Shown: positions 1 through 7,369 of the stretch, piece by piece
Layout of the letters: the number at the start of each line of letters is the position of its first letter
How positions within the stretch are numbered: position 1 is the first letter of the stretch
Assembly: GCA_016256075.1 (NCBI GenBank)
Contig: SDVU01000675.1
Span: forward strand, 1 to 11,440
Direction of reading: 5' to 3'
Origin: Dictyocoela muelleri
Lineage: Eukaryota; Microsporidia
DNA length: 11,440 nt
Made by a program: the position numbers and the translations under genes
The notes under the pieces: generated by a model
Told to the model about the DNA's origin: nothing
The model's database searches: none
Seen by the model: the letters and a program-made list of their open reading frames with translations, nothing else

Positions 1-170
1 TACCGTATTAAAACAGCTTCTACAAATCTCAACACTCTTTAATATATTGTTTTCAATGAAAGATTCGAGTGTGCATTTAATATTTATGAAAATTTCACTT
101 GTTGTTTATGAAAATTTTAAATTCCATAGGGTATAATTTTTGTAACATTTTATTAAATTTATTATTTTTT
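1..170. other. AT-rich flank, no gene seen
   Basis: No open frame with protein-like composition. A short phrase around TTTATGAAAATTT occurs twice near positions 82-118, which is ordinary for such AT-rich DNA. Nothing else is supported. Confidence 0.5.
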
Positions 171-252
171 TACAAAAGTGCATTTGTCTGTTTTAAAGGC
201 CATAGTTTAAAAAAATTGAGGCCCTTAAAACAGACAAGACCCCTTTTTTGTA
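171..252. repeat. Inverted repeat (hairpin 1), possible MITE remnant
   Basis: The core arms are 185-201 (TGTCTGTTTTAAAGGCC) and 220-236 (GGCCCTTAAAACAGACA), matching except for one base, with an 18-base AT loop. With small gaps the pairing extends outward to about 171 and 252, where TACAAAAGTG faces CCCCTTTTTTGTA. A paired stem this long is unlikely by chance. It could be the remains of a small inverted-repeat transposon; no target duplication is visible. Function unknown. Confidence 0.6.
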
Positions 253-321
253 TGGCTTTAAATTTTTATAATTTCTATTTTTTCATAGTAGTCAGTTAAT
301 TTTTGGAAAAAACAACTTTTA

Positions 322-358
322 GTGTCTGAAAACTCATCTTCGAAGAGTTTTCAGACAC
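322..358. repeat. Perfect 14-bp hairpin (hairpin 2)
   Basis: GTGTCTGAAAACTC at 322-335 is exactly repeated in reverse complement at 345-358, with a 9-base loop (ATCTTCGAA) whose inner TC/GA could pair further. It looks like a bacterial terminator stem, but the surroundings are eukaryotic in character and no gene ends here, so no terminator role is claimed. Confidence 0.75.
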
Positions 359-359
359 C

Positions 360-378
360 AGTAATTATGTTAATTACT
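360..378. repeat. Perfect 8-bp hairpin (hairpin 3)
   Basis: AGTAATTA at 360-367 pairs with TAATTACT at 371-378 over a 3-base loop. It starts two bases after hairpin 2, so the two could stack or form a cruciform pair. Confidence 0.6.
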
Positions 379-683
379 ATAGAAAAATCGAAAGTATAAA
401 TGACTTGATATAAAAAATATTTTATTGATAATTAAGATTATATTATATGGCTTTAATTTGTATATTCGACTCAAAAGAAACTCTTTTTTCATTCATAATT
501 TCGCCAATCATAGTAAGAGATAAAAAATGAAAAATATCATACTGAAAAAATAAAAAACTGTGGTCTCATAAAAATTACATATCAAGAAGAGACCATTTCT
601 GAAAATATGCATATTGAAAGATTAATTAAAAGTTTAAGTATTATTTTATAATAAAAGGTGAATATAAATAAATAGCGTAAACA
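379..683. other. Intergenic, no gene seen
   Basis: AT-rich DNA without a supported gene. The only local structure is a weak 7-bp inverted pair, TGGTCTC at 561-567 and GAGACCA at 589-595. The right edge runs into the AT tail of SINE copy A. Confidence 0.5.
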
Positions 684-1143
684 TTATATATATTACATGC
701 TGACAACATCCATAGCTGCCAACATGGAGAATTATCTCCAACCTTGGTCTTTACCTTTAATTCTTGATGTTACAATAATACGTCACTTCCTAACCTACCC
801 AGAAGTCCAGCTGTATACGCGATCCTCGTTTTATCAATTATTCAGCAAGATACAGGTAATTAGTGGCTTTTCATGAATTTATATTTTTCACTATTTTTTG
901 ACGAGATGCGTAGCTGCACTCATCTCCGCCAACTAGGAGTGTCTCTTCTGCTTCATTATCATATTAGACCAAGTCTTAAACAACTATAACACACTATAAC
1001 AACTGTATATTATACTATAATTATATAGTTATGACCGCTTAATGTCATTCCCTCTTTATTTATTAAAGAGTGACGTCAGTGGGATTCAAACCACGATACT
1101 TAAATTTTACATTCAAGAGTGTTGACCACTGAGCTATCTGGCC
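684..1143 (-). mobile_element. tRNA-derived SINE-like repeat, copy A (~460 bp)
   Basis: On the minus strand it begins GGCCAGATAGCTCAGTGG. An A-box-like TAGCTCAGTGG lies at 1126-1136 and a B-box-like GGTTTGAATCC at 1082-1092, spaced as in a tRNA, so the head has an internal RNA polymerase III promoter. The body of about 390 bp matches copies B and C along its whole length. It ends in TATGGATGTTGTCA followed by a short TA-rich tail (684-700). There is no protein-coding capacity. The sense strand holds no run of four Ts across the whole copy, as expected for a full-length Pol III transcript. No clear target-site duplication is seen. Movement would need a LINE reverse transcriptase in trans, which is not in this window. 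The SINE label is inference from this architecture. Confidence 0.8.
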
Positions 1144-1580
1144 CTGAAAATTTTTGTAAATAAGAAGAATACGTCAAGTAAAATTTAATTTTCTATAAAA
1201 ATATCGAAATAGTCTAAAAAGATTTAAAAAACTTAACAACAAGGAAGAACATTATAAATGCATTAAAAGGTTTATACACATATTCAGTATTCGATTCAAA
1301 TTACTACTTTAAAATAAAACAATAAATTTATCTCAGGAAAAATTGGAAAAAAAAATATAAATATTCATGGTTATTTTCGCATATTAAGACCAAAAACCCC
1401 AAAAATTATATATAGAGTGTGTATTTTCTTATCAAGCGAATTTATAGTTTTTTTTTATTGAAATAAACGTTATCAGACTTTGCTTAGCCAAAGATTAATG
1501 AAAAAAATAAATTAGCATTTTCAATGTTTCTAAAAAATAGACTAATTTTATCGTTTTTAATTTAAATATAAGATTATATG
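1144..1580. other. Intergenic, no gene seen
   Basis: AT-rich DNA between SINE copy A and the left inverted terminus at 1583. I find no protein-like frame, tandem repeat or tRNA-like fold. Confidence 0.5.
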
Positions 1581-1980
1581 TACACCGAACCCCGGAAAAT
1601 CGGCGCACTTTTGCGACATAATTTTCAATAAGATTTGATTTTGTCCAAATATGCTGGAAGATTCCGATTAAATGGAGATTTGAGCCGATTATAGAGAAAT
1701 TTATTCTAAAAACAAAAAATTTATTAAAATTTAATTTTTATTAAATCATTTTCTAAAATATTCACAAATAGATTAAGCCATTTGCTATTTGTGGAGATAA
1801 TTTTTAAAGTTAGAGATGCTATGAAAAAATTATTTGGTAATATTCTCGTCGTTTATAATTATATCATAAATAGAATTTATGTGAATCAGTGATTTTTTAG
1901 TTTGGATAAAGTTAAGATATGCAAGTAGCCTTTTGTTTTACCAATTCCTTCCCATCGACAGATTCAGAAGATTCTCTAAT

Positions 1981-2434
1981 ATCTATTACAAGTTGACAAC
2001 ATCCATAGCTACCAACCCGGTGAGTTGGCTCCTACGTGGTCTGTGATCTTTGGTTCATGTTTTCCAAGAATACGTCACTTCCTAAACTGACCAAAAGATC
2101 AGTTGTATACGCAATTTCCGTTTTATCAATGACTCAGCAGGATATAGGTAATTAGTGCCCTTTCATTTATTTTTATTTATACTACTTTTTACCGAGATGC
2201 GTCGCCACACTCATCCCCACATCTAGGAGAGTTCCTTCTGCTTCTTTGTCATATTAGACCAAGTCTTAATCAGCTATACCACACTGAAACAACTGTATAT
2301 TATACTATAGTTGTAAAATTTTTCACCTCTTAATGATATTCCTTCATTTTTTATTAAAGAGGAAAGTCGGCGGGATTCGAAGGCGCTATACTTAAATTTT
2401 ACATTCAAGAGTGTTAACCACTAACCTATCTGGC
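1981..2434 (-). mobile_element. tRNA-derived SINE-like repeat, copy B
   Basis: Full-length sister of copies A and C on the minus strand. The head runs from 2434 with a degenerate A box (TAGGTTAGTGG, 2418-2428) and a B box altered at its first bases (CCTTCGAATCC, 2373-2383). The body includes the shared GTGTGGTATAGCTGATTAAG and CGACGCATCTCGGTAAAAAG blocks. It ends in TATGGATGTTGTCA and a short AT tail. Near its 3' end CCAACTCACCGGGTTGG forms a small stem. The sense strand carries TTTT runs that copy A lacks, so this copy is probably less competent for transcription. It lies inside the TIR-bounded region 1583-3205. Its 5' end abuts a 22-bp array. Confidence 0.8.
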
Positions 2435-2440
2435 TCAAAA

Positions 2441-2527
2441 TGTGTCCATAAATCTATAAAAAATGTCTATAAGCTTGAAAGAAATGGGTCTATAACTTTG
2501 GAAAAATAGGTTTATAACTATTAAAAG
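2441..2527 (+). repeat. Tandem array, ~22-bp units, GTCTATAA subfamily
   Basis: Four units of 21-22 bp starting near 2441, 2464, 2485 and 2507, with core GGGTCTATAACTTTGGAAA. The same subfamily recurs at 10150-10195 and, inverted, at 8400-8460. It directly abuts the 5' end of SINE copy B. Confidence 0.7.
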
Positions 2528-2823
2528 CCCGAATAAAAGACGACTTGGTAGAATTGAAAATAGAACAAAATAGCTCTTTAATAGTGGATATAAGACAGCG
2601 AGACATTGAGCAAAACATAGTGAACAGTTATATATTTATGCTGCAAAGGTTAAATTGTTTGCACACTATTTATTTTCTATATTAAAATTTAAATGCTCAT
2701 TTCCGATCTTTTAGCAGCTTTCGGCACAATTCTATGAAATTCCTGCTATCAAAAAACGAAGTTGTGAGATGTTCTTTCTAGTTTTATAAAATCATAGCAT
2801 CAAATAAAGTAAGATGTAATGTC

Positions 2824-2993
2824 GTGTCAATAAGATTGCAAGATGGTGTCAATAAAAAAACAAAGTGGTGTCGATAAACTTGCAAGATAGTGGCAAAAAA
2901 TGCAATGTGGTGATAATAAAAATACAATGTGGTGTAAATAAAATTAAATTTGGTGTCAATAATAATGCAATGTAGTGTCAATAAAATGAAATA
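2824..2993 (+). repeat. Tandem array, 22-bp units, GTGTCAATAA subfamily
   Basis: Eight units start at 2824, 2846, 2868, 2890, 2910, 2932, 2953 and 2975, mostly 22 bp, with core GTGTCAATAATAATGCAAT. The unit is not a multiple of three. A minus-strand open frame over it (2784-3059) is therefore a by-product of repetition, not a gene. The unit is close to the GGTCAATAATAATGA units of the palindrome at 8145-10478. Confidence 0.85.
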
Positions 2994-3100
2994 CTCTGTA
3001 AAAAAGAGTGCCGATATCCGGAATTGTGTCGATTTTCTAAAAAGGCACAGATTTAACATAAAAATGCAGGTCTAAATCAAAACTTACAAACGTAAAAATA

Positions 3101-3205
3101 CCGATTATCCGTGGGGGGATGCGATTATTTTTTTTGGGGACCGATTATCCTGGGGGGGGGGGGTTGCCGATTATCCGAGGGGTGCCGATTATCCGGGGTT
3201 CACTG
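3101..3205 (-). repeat. Subterminal CCGATTATCC repeats and right inverted terminus
   Basis: CCGATTATCC occurs at 3101-3110, 3141-3150, 3167-3176 and 3185-3194, with degenerate relatives at 3011 and 3121. G-rich stretches lie between them, including a run of 12 G near 3152. The last copy belongs to the inverted terminus ending CACTG at 3205. Clustered subterminal copies of a terminal motif are often transposase-binding sites (family knowledge). The G run stands out in AT-rich DNA. Confidence 0.6.
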
Positions 3206-3207
3206 TA

Positions 3208-3288
3208 TATAGTAATTTTAAATTATTTAAAGAAAAAAATATAATATAAAATTTTTTTGCAAAATTATAATCTCGGGACTGAGTTAAG
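3208..3288. other. AT-rich spacer
   Basis: Short AT-rich spacer between the right inverted terminus and a GC-rich hairpin. Nothing further is seen. Confidence 0.4.
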
Positions 3289-3344
3289 GATCCCGGGATT
3301 CGGAAAATGTAATCCTGAAAATGTAATCCTGAAATCCCGGGATC
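3289..3344. repeat. GC-rich hairpin with 14-bp tandem repeat in the loop
   Basis: GATCCCGGGATT at 3289-3300 is exactly inverted at 3333-3344. Each arm itself contains the palindrome ATCCCGGGAT. The loop holds two copies of GAAAATGTAATCCT (3303-3316 and 3317-3330). A weaker outer pair, ACTGAGT near 3278 and ACTCAGT near 3374, may extend the structure. Origin and role unknown; an old short inverted-repeat element is possible. Confidence 0.65.
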
Positions 3345-3745
3345 AAAAAAATTGCCTAGGATTACACTCTCTTACTCAGTATAATCTCATATTTGCGTCT
3401 GCGACCAGATCAAATAAGAGAAAAATTTAACGGTCTCTAGTGATTTTGAAGATGTTTTTTTTCTTAAGTGTATATTTGAAACAGTTATTTCGGAGAATAT
3501 ATTTCATCATAATTTGTTTTACCAGTGTATTTTTGGGAAAGTCTCTTAACACACTAGTTTTAAGCTTGTATAGAAATATATTTGCAACTGAAAATACCAG
3601 CACCAGTTCATGATCAAATTTTTTGTTTTTTTTTCAGTTAATTAGCAAATTTATTTTAATCTTGATTGACCTAGGCATCTTATAGAATATAGTTTGTGAG
3701 TTTTTGATTAGACGTGCGCCTTTAAATATTTTTTTCATTAAAGAG
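3345..3745. other. Intergenic, no gene seen
   Basis: AT-rich DNA up to the head of SINE copy C. No gene, tandem repeat or fold beyond the outer pair of the preceding hairpin is supported. Confidence 0.5.
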
Positions 3746-4212
3746 GAGTCAGATAGCTCAGTGGTTAATACTCTTGAATGTAAAATTTAAGTATCGTGGT
3801 TCGAATCCCGTTGTTGTATATCTTTAATAAATAATGAGGGAATGACATCGAGTGCTCATAACTATATAATTGTAGTAGTAATATACAGCTGTTCCAGTGT
3901 GGTATAGCTGATTAAGATTTGGTCTAATATGACAATGAAGCAGAAGGGACTCTCTTAAGTGTTGGAATGAGTGAGGCGACGCATCTCGGTAAAAAGTAGT
4001 GAAAAATAAAAATTCATGAAAAGCCACTAATAATTACCTGTATCCTGCTGAGTCATTAATAAAAATAAAATCGCATAGACAGCTGGGCTTCTGGGCAGCT
4101 TAGGAAGTGACATTTTATTAAAACACTAATGACCAAAGGTCTAAAGACTATGGTTGGAGACAACTCTTCGGGTTGGCAGCTATGGATGTCGTCAAAATGT
4201 AATATATATATT
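3746..4212 (+). mobile_element. tRNA-derived SINE-like repeat, copy C (best promoter boxes)
   Basis: The head has an A box TAGCTCAGTGG (3754-3764) and a B box GGTTCGAATCC (3798-3808), both matching Pol III consensus, with 33 bases between them. Between the boxes CTTGAA/TTTAAG brackets TGTAAAA. That recalls the GUA loop of tRNA-Tyr, though the loop register is off by one, so a tRNA-Tyr origin is only a suggestion. The body matches copies A and B to the end, TATGGATGTCGTCA plus TAATATATATAT. The first sense-strand TTTT is at 4113, near the 3' end. CCTTTAAATA (about 3719) and CCTTAAATA (about 4213) flank the copy and could be a decayed target duplication, but the left one lies ~18 bp outside the head. 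It sits ~500 bp upstream of the protein gene, in the same direction. Confidence 0.82.
3754..3808 (+). promoter_or_regulatory. Internal Pol III promoter (A and B boxes) of SINE copy C
   Basis: The A box at 3754-3764 and B box at 3798-3808 have sequence and spacing typical of tRNA genes. The region is not itself an intact tRNA: the T-stem after the B box is imperfect and no 3' acceptor strand pairs with the 5' end. Confidence 0.65.
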
Positions 4213-4590
4213 CCTTAAATAGGATTGTTTTATATCTCGATTGCAGAGAAGATATCTAATTTTATTTTCTACTATAGAAAAAAAACATTACAGATTCTAA
4301 AAATTTTATCAGTGCTTTATATGAAGACAGACATTTCATTTGATCGTTTAAAAATTTTATTGTTTTTATAAAAAATAAATATTATACGTTCTTAGAAAAA
4401 AAAATTAACTTGTTTCTAAAAAAAAGATCAGGATTTTAGGAAATTGGTACGCACCGGTTAATCAACCAGGCCCTAATTATAATTTTCGTGTAAGTATAAC
4501 GCGAAGAACAAAAAGTTTAGAAACCCAGCTTAAAGACAACACTCTGAGATTGAAATTATAGATATTGTCAACATTTAATATTTTTTTCAC
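4213..4590. other. Intergenic upstream of the gene
   Basis: AT-rich DNA with a slightly GC-richer patch at 4447-4510. No gene or repeat is recognised. It may hold distal promoter sequence for the gene starting at 4718. Confidence 0.5.
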
Positions 4591-4596
4591 AAATTT

Positions 4597-4666
4597 CGAA
4601 ATTTACCAAAATTTAAAATTTTCTCAAAATTCGAGATTTATCAAATTTTAAAATTTTCTCAAATTT
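4597..4666 (+). promoter_or_regulatory. Two 35-bp tandem units rich in AAATTT (upstream promoter signal)
   Basis: Units 4597-4631 and 4632-4666 are near-identical 35-mers sharing AAAATTTTCTCAAA. They contain several AAATTT/AAAATTTT boxes, and another AAATTT starts at 4591. AAATTT-like boxes upstream of start codons are described as transcription signals in microsporidia (established knowledge). The doubling 50-120 bp before the ATG may be a duplicated promoter or simple AT-tract expansion. Confidence 0.45.
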
Positions 4667-4713
4667 TTTATTATTTTTTAAATCAAACTTTTTATTTTAA
4701 AAATTCATCATCA

Positions 4714-4716
4714 CCC
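4714..4716 (+). promoter_or_regulatory. CCC-like start-proximal signal
   Basis: CCC lies one base before the ATG at 4718, after ~50 bp that are almost purely A and T. A CCC-like motif directly upstream of the start codon, with very short leaders, is a known feature of microsporidian genes. It favours the ATG at 4718 over the in-frame ATG at 4727. Confidence 0.5.
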
Positions 4717-4717
4717 T

Positions 4718-5986
4718 ATGACAACAATGGATTATATCGAAAATTTAATTCTAAAAAAAGGAACCAAAAGTGACAAACTTGATATGTTAACACTTTATGC
4801 TTTACGTACAAAAGATTCCAAATACATCAAAGAATTGTTAAAATACACCCATAAAGAAAGAAATGATGTGATTTTTTATGCCTTATCAAATTTAATTGAT
4901 CTGATTCCAATAGCTCCAGTTTTTTTGAAACAAAAAATTATAAAAGAATTTCAAATTCAGAGCAACAACCAATTTATTTCCGATAAAGTTTTGAAATTGA
5001 TGCTCAATAGTGATTTGTTTTATGAGTTTAAAGATATTATCATTAACAAATTTGGAAGTAAGAACCACAACATTGAAGTAAAAAAATACATTTTAAGACA
5101 ATGTGGCAATCAGGAAAAAAATGATGAAAATATTAAAAATAAAGTTGATAATGATCAAAAAAATGATAACAAAAATGATAATAATAATAATAAAGATGAA
5201 TATAAAGATAATAATAATAAAGACGATAATAACATTTATATTAACAATAAAAAAGATAAAATAAACCACTCATTAATGAATTTATATGTTAAAAGTGATA
5301 ATAAGGTAAGATTGAAAATTTTAGAAATGTTTATTTTAACTCATCCTGATAAATCAATAATAGATGAAATTCTAAAAGGTTATAGATTTTGTGATAAAAA
5401 AATAAATTCTACCATTCTCAAATTGATCATTAAATATGAAATTGATATAAAAATAGTTTATTTAAAAGTTAAAGATTCAATGATAAGTTTGAAGAGAGGT
5501 TTTTGCGAAATATTTGATAGTGATGGTGTTTATTACTTTCTTTACCTAATTAGGAAAGAACAAATTTTTGTAGATTTTTTTATTGAAAATATTTGGCGAA
5601 TAGAAGATATCAGGGTTGTAAGAATTTTATATAAAATAATTAATTTTTTGAAGTTCGACGAAAATGATGATAAAAATGATAAAATTGACGAAAAAAGTGG
5701 CAATGATTATGATAAAAATAGTAACATAGATGATAAAAATATACAGTTATTAAATCTTAAGATGCATCTTAAGCATATATTGTTTCATCAGAAAACCGAA
5801 ATATTAATTTCAATTCTCGCATTATTAGATTTTAAAATCGATGATTGGGATATTTTGATCAATCATTATGATTATAGAATAAGAAATTTGGCATTAGGTT
5901 TTAAAAATGGCGGTAATATTAAAATAGATAATTTTGTGTTAGGAATTTTGGAAAGGATAAAATTGAGTGTTGATGTTCACGAGTAA
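4718..5986 (+). CDS. MAK21: Reduced Mak21/Noc1/CEBPZ-type ribosome-assembly protein (HEAT-like), 422 aa
   Basis: Mak21/Noc1 (CEBPZ in animals) is a nucleolar HEAT-repeat protein that works with Noc2 in early 60S subunit assembly. The protein is almost entirely helical. From memory, anchors line up in family order: GTKSDKLDMLTLYALR (15-30) with the family's GT-SDK--ALTLL; NKFGSKNHNIEVKKYIL (110-126) with NKLGDP--KIASKASYLL; INSTILKLI (229-237) with the family's SKMLSALL; a helical pair at 265-311; INHYDYRIRNLALG (381-394) and FVLGILERI (406-414) with the C-terminal HFHPSV--FA and DFTL--FLDRF. Two Asn/Asp/Lys-rich loops (about 131-182 and 313-342) interrupt the fold; the second sits where family members carry an acidic linker. 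At 422 aa it is less than half the yeast protein (~1,000 aa), as is common in microsporidia. It is intronless. The start is at 4718 because of the adjacent CCC; Met4 is the alternative. No partner gene lies nearby. Coding status is very sure, family moderately sure; another HEAT protein, including Noc3/Noc4 relatives, is the alternative. Confidence 0.6.
   Translation: MTTMDYIENLILKKGTKSDKLDMLTLYALRTKDSKYIKELLKYTHKERNDVIFYALSNLIDLIPIAPVFLKQKIIKEFQIQSNNQFISDKVLKLMLNSDLFYEFKDIIINKFGSKNHNIEVKKYILRQCGNQEKNDENIKNKVDNDQKNDNKNDNNNNKDEYKDNNNKDDNNIYINNKKDKINHSLMNLYVKSDNKVRLKILEMFILTHPDKSIIDEILKGYRFCDKKINSTILKLIIKYEIDIKIVYLKVKDSMISLKRGFCEIFDSDGVYYFLYLIRKEQIFVDFFIENIWRIEDIRVVRILYKIINFLKFDENDDKNDKIDEKSGNDYDKNSNIDDKNIQLLNLKMHLKHILFHQKTEILISILALLDFKIDDWDILINHYDYRIRNLALGFKNGGNIKIDNFVLGILERIKLSVDVHE
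5120..5262 (+). repeat. In-frame AAT/GAT/AAA triplet-rich insertion in the gene
   Basis: This segment encodes an Asn/Asp/Lys-rich stretch (about residues 135-182) built mostly of AAT, GAT and AAA codons. It lies between conserved helical blocks, so it is probably a flexible loop grown by replication slippage. A smaller loop of the same composition is at about 5654-5743. Confidence 0.7.
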
Positions 5987-6787
5987 AATAATATTTTAAA
6001 ATGATTTTTTTATTCAGGTTTTTAAATTTCTAATATTTTTTTAGGATAAATACGTCAGAATGTCAATGACTAAAAGTTAAGATTTTATTGTTTAATTCTT
6101 TAAAGATCACAATACATATTGAATTTTTATATTTGTTTTTTATGATTTATAAAAGCTTCGCTCAAGTAAGTTCGTATTTTCTTGATATCAGGCTGGATTA
6201 AAAGTATTTTTATTTTCTCTTTAAGAATCTGAATTAAATGACAAAAGTAACTATTTCAAACTCAATTATGTGGATAAAATATTTTATAAGGGTTTGAAAT
6301 ATATTGGTGATCTATTAATTGTGATTCTTAAAATATTTTAAATCGTAGGTGATTTTCTTAAATAATAAAAAAAGAGATTATATAAGTTTTGCCGGTGATG
6401 ATGTCATACTGCAAACGACTCGGGAAATTTAAAAATCACAAAATTGAAAAAATTAAAATACACAAAAAAATATTTAGACGACTTAGCATCCCCCTATTTT
6501 TGAAAAACGACATCTGGTAGAGGGAGAGTTTCTGTAAATAGCTTGAAAAAAAGCTTGTAATCACATTGTAAATTCAGTTATAATGATAATAATTTTTGCA
6601 GGACATATATGGAAGTTTTATAAAATACTTTATAGAAAAAAATTATTAAACGTCGATATATGGATAGTCATGAAAAATCTTAAGATTAAAACTGAAGCTG
6701 ACTCGTTGTTTCACGCTTTTTCAAGTGAGTTGCTTCAAATTTTATCTCACAGATTGTGATTTTAAAAAATAGGAGATTGGCTAAGTC
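5987..6787. other. Intergenic downstream of the gene, no gene seen
   Basis: About 800 bp with no protein-like frame. It contains one nested palindrome: TATTTCAAAC (6252-6261) pairs with GTTTGAAATA (6292-6301), enclosing the perfect palindrome ATAAAATATTTTAT (6274-6287). No clear polyadenylation signal can be assigned to the upstream gene in such AT-rich DNA. Confidence 0.5.
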
Positions 6788-6855
6788 GTTGTAGGAGAAT
6801 TTTAAATAATCAAAACTATAAATATGGTAGATATTACAATTTTCGTGAATTGCCG
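6788..6855 (+). repeat. Direct repeat, left copy, flanking a TIR element
   Basis: It runs from GTTGTAGGAGAATTTTAA to TTTTCGTGAATTGCCG and is repeated at 7370-7449 with few changes. Between the copies lies a ~500-bp inverted-repeat element. Confidence 0.85.
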
Positions 6856-6860
6856 GCAGC

Positions 6861-7361
6861 ATCCGGTTTCGTCGAAACTGGCATTTTTCCCGGTTTTGTC
6901 GAAAAAAAATAAAGTAAAATTACCACGAAATATATCAATGAAAAAATAGCAAACAAAAAAGATATGATTAAATAAAAAGATTACTTTTGCAACGCTGGCT
7001 GTTATTTAAAAGCTAAAGGGGTCATATAACGACGGATTTATGGCAATATTTGCAACTTAAGCTATTTACCGATGCAAATTATAAAATTTTATTCGAGGTA
7101 CGCATAACATGCTCTCAACACTGCTTCGATTTTACAGAAATAAATATATACTACCCAGTTCCCGTCCCCAATTTTTTTTGTAAAAAAGGTAAAATTTTAA
7201 AGGTCAGGACTTGGTACTATTACATTGTTTCTATGAAACCGGTCTTTTTAACTGATTTATAAAAATATCAAAAATCACATTTATTTCGCTTTTCTTAAAA
7301 AAAATAACAATGTTTTTTTTTCGACGAAACCGGATGAAAACGACGTTTTCGACGAAACTAG
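6861..7361. mobile_element. ~500-bp inverted-repeat DNA element with double-motif ends (MITE-like)
   Basis: The left end (6861-6909) carries CCGGTTTCGTCGAAA at 6863-6877 and a second copy, CCGGTTTTGTCGAAAAAAAA, at 6890-6909. The right end (about 7312-7361) carries the same two motifs inverted, with almost the same spacing. The ends are therefore ~48-bp terminal inverted repeats, each holding two direct motifs, a layout seen in several Tc1/mariner-type transposons. The motif core TTTCGTCGAAA is nearly palindromic. The interior is AT-rich with no transposase; its short open frames look random. A third copy of the core, GAAACCGG, is near 7235. Exact ends and target duplication are unclear. The 68-80 bp direct repeats outside are far too long to be a normal target duplication. 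Confidence 0.65.
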
Positions 7362-7369
7362 GGAGAGTG

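Larger units (their letters stand above)
1583..3205. mobile_element. TIR-bounded, pogo/Tigger-like non-autonomous DNA element (host of SINE B)
   Basis: The left end 1583-1604 and the reverse complement of the right end 3184-3205 agree at about 19 of 22 positions, sharing the core GAACCCCGG-A-AATCGG. Each end has TA immediately outside (1581-1582; 3206-3207), as expected of Tc1/mariner-pogo transposons. The right end reads CAGTGAACCCCGGATAATCG on the minus strand, the style of pogo/Tigger termini (family knowledge). Inside are SINE copy B, two 22-bp-type arrays (2441-2527 and 2824-2993), and CCGATTATCC motifs repeated beside the right end. No transposase is recognisable. The 55-codon open stretch at 2518-2685 is not convincing. 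The two ends could also belong to separate old elements, since the subterminal sequences differ. Confidence 0.45.

Noticed and set aside
99-299. 66-codon plus-strand frame at the left end
   Set aside because: It runs straight through hairpin 1, has a composition set by AT bias (Phe, Leu, Asn, Lys), and shows no family motif or promoter signal.
322-358. Rho-independent terminator
   Set aside because: It is a good stem, but there is no upstream gene and no T run directly after it, and the genome appears eukaryotic.
2518-2685. 55-codon plus-strand stop-free stretch inside the TIR-bounded region
   Set aside because: It is charged and somewhat protein-like, but has no early ATG and no transposase motif. 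Its length is within what chance gives across six frames of this window.
2784-3059. 91-codon minus-strand frame
   Set aside because: It lies on the 22-bp GTGTCAATAA array. The repeat itself yields the open frame; the unit length is not a multiple of three and no motif is present.
3754-3820. A functional tRNA gene at the head of SINE copy C
   Set aside because: The A and B boxes are good, but the T-stem is imperfect, the anticodon loop is out of register, and no acceptor 3' strand pairs with the start.
3824-4027. 67-codon minus-strand frame
   Set aside because: It is the antisense of SINE copy C; SINEs do not encode protein, and the frame is not kept in the other copies.
4457-4480. Small-subunit rRNA start (reverse strand CCTGGTTGATT)
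   Set aside because: Only about 11 bases resemble the conserved rRNA 5' end; the following sequence does not continue as rRNA in either direction.
7050-7262. 70-codon plus-strand frame
   Set aside because: It lies inside the 6861-7361 inverted-repeat element, has no motif, and its end merges with AT-rich filler; probably chance.
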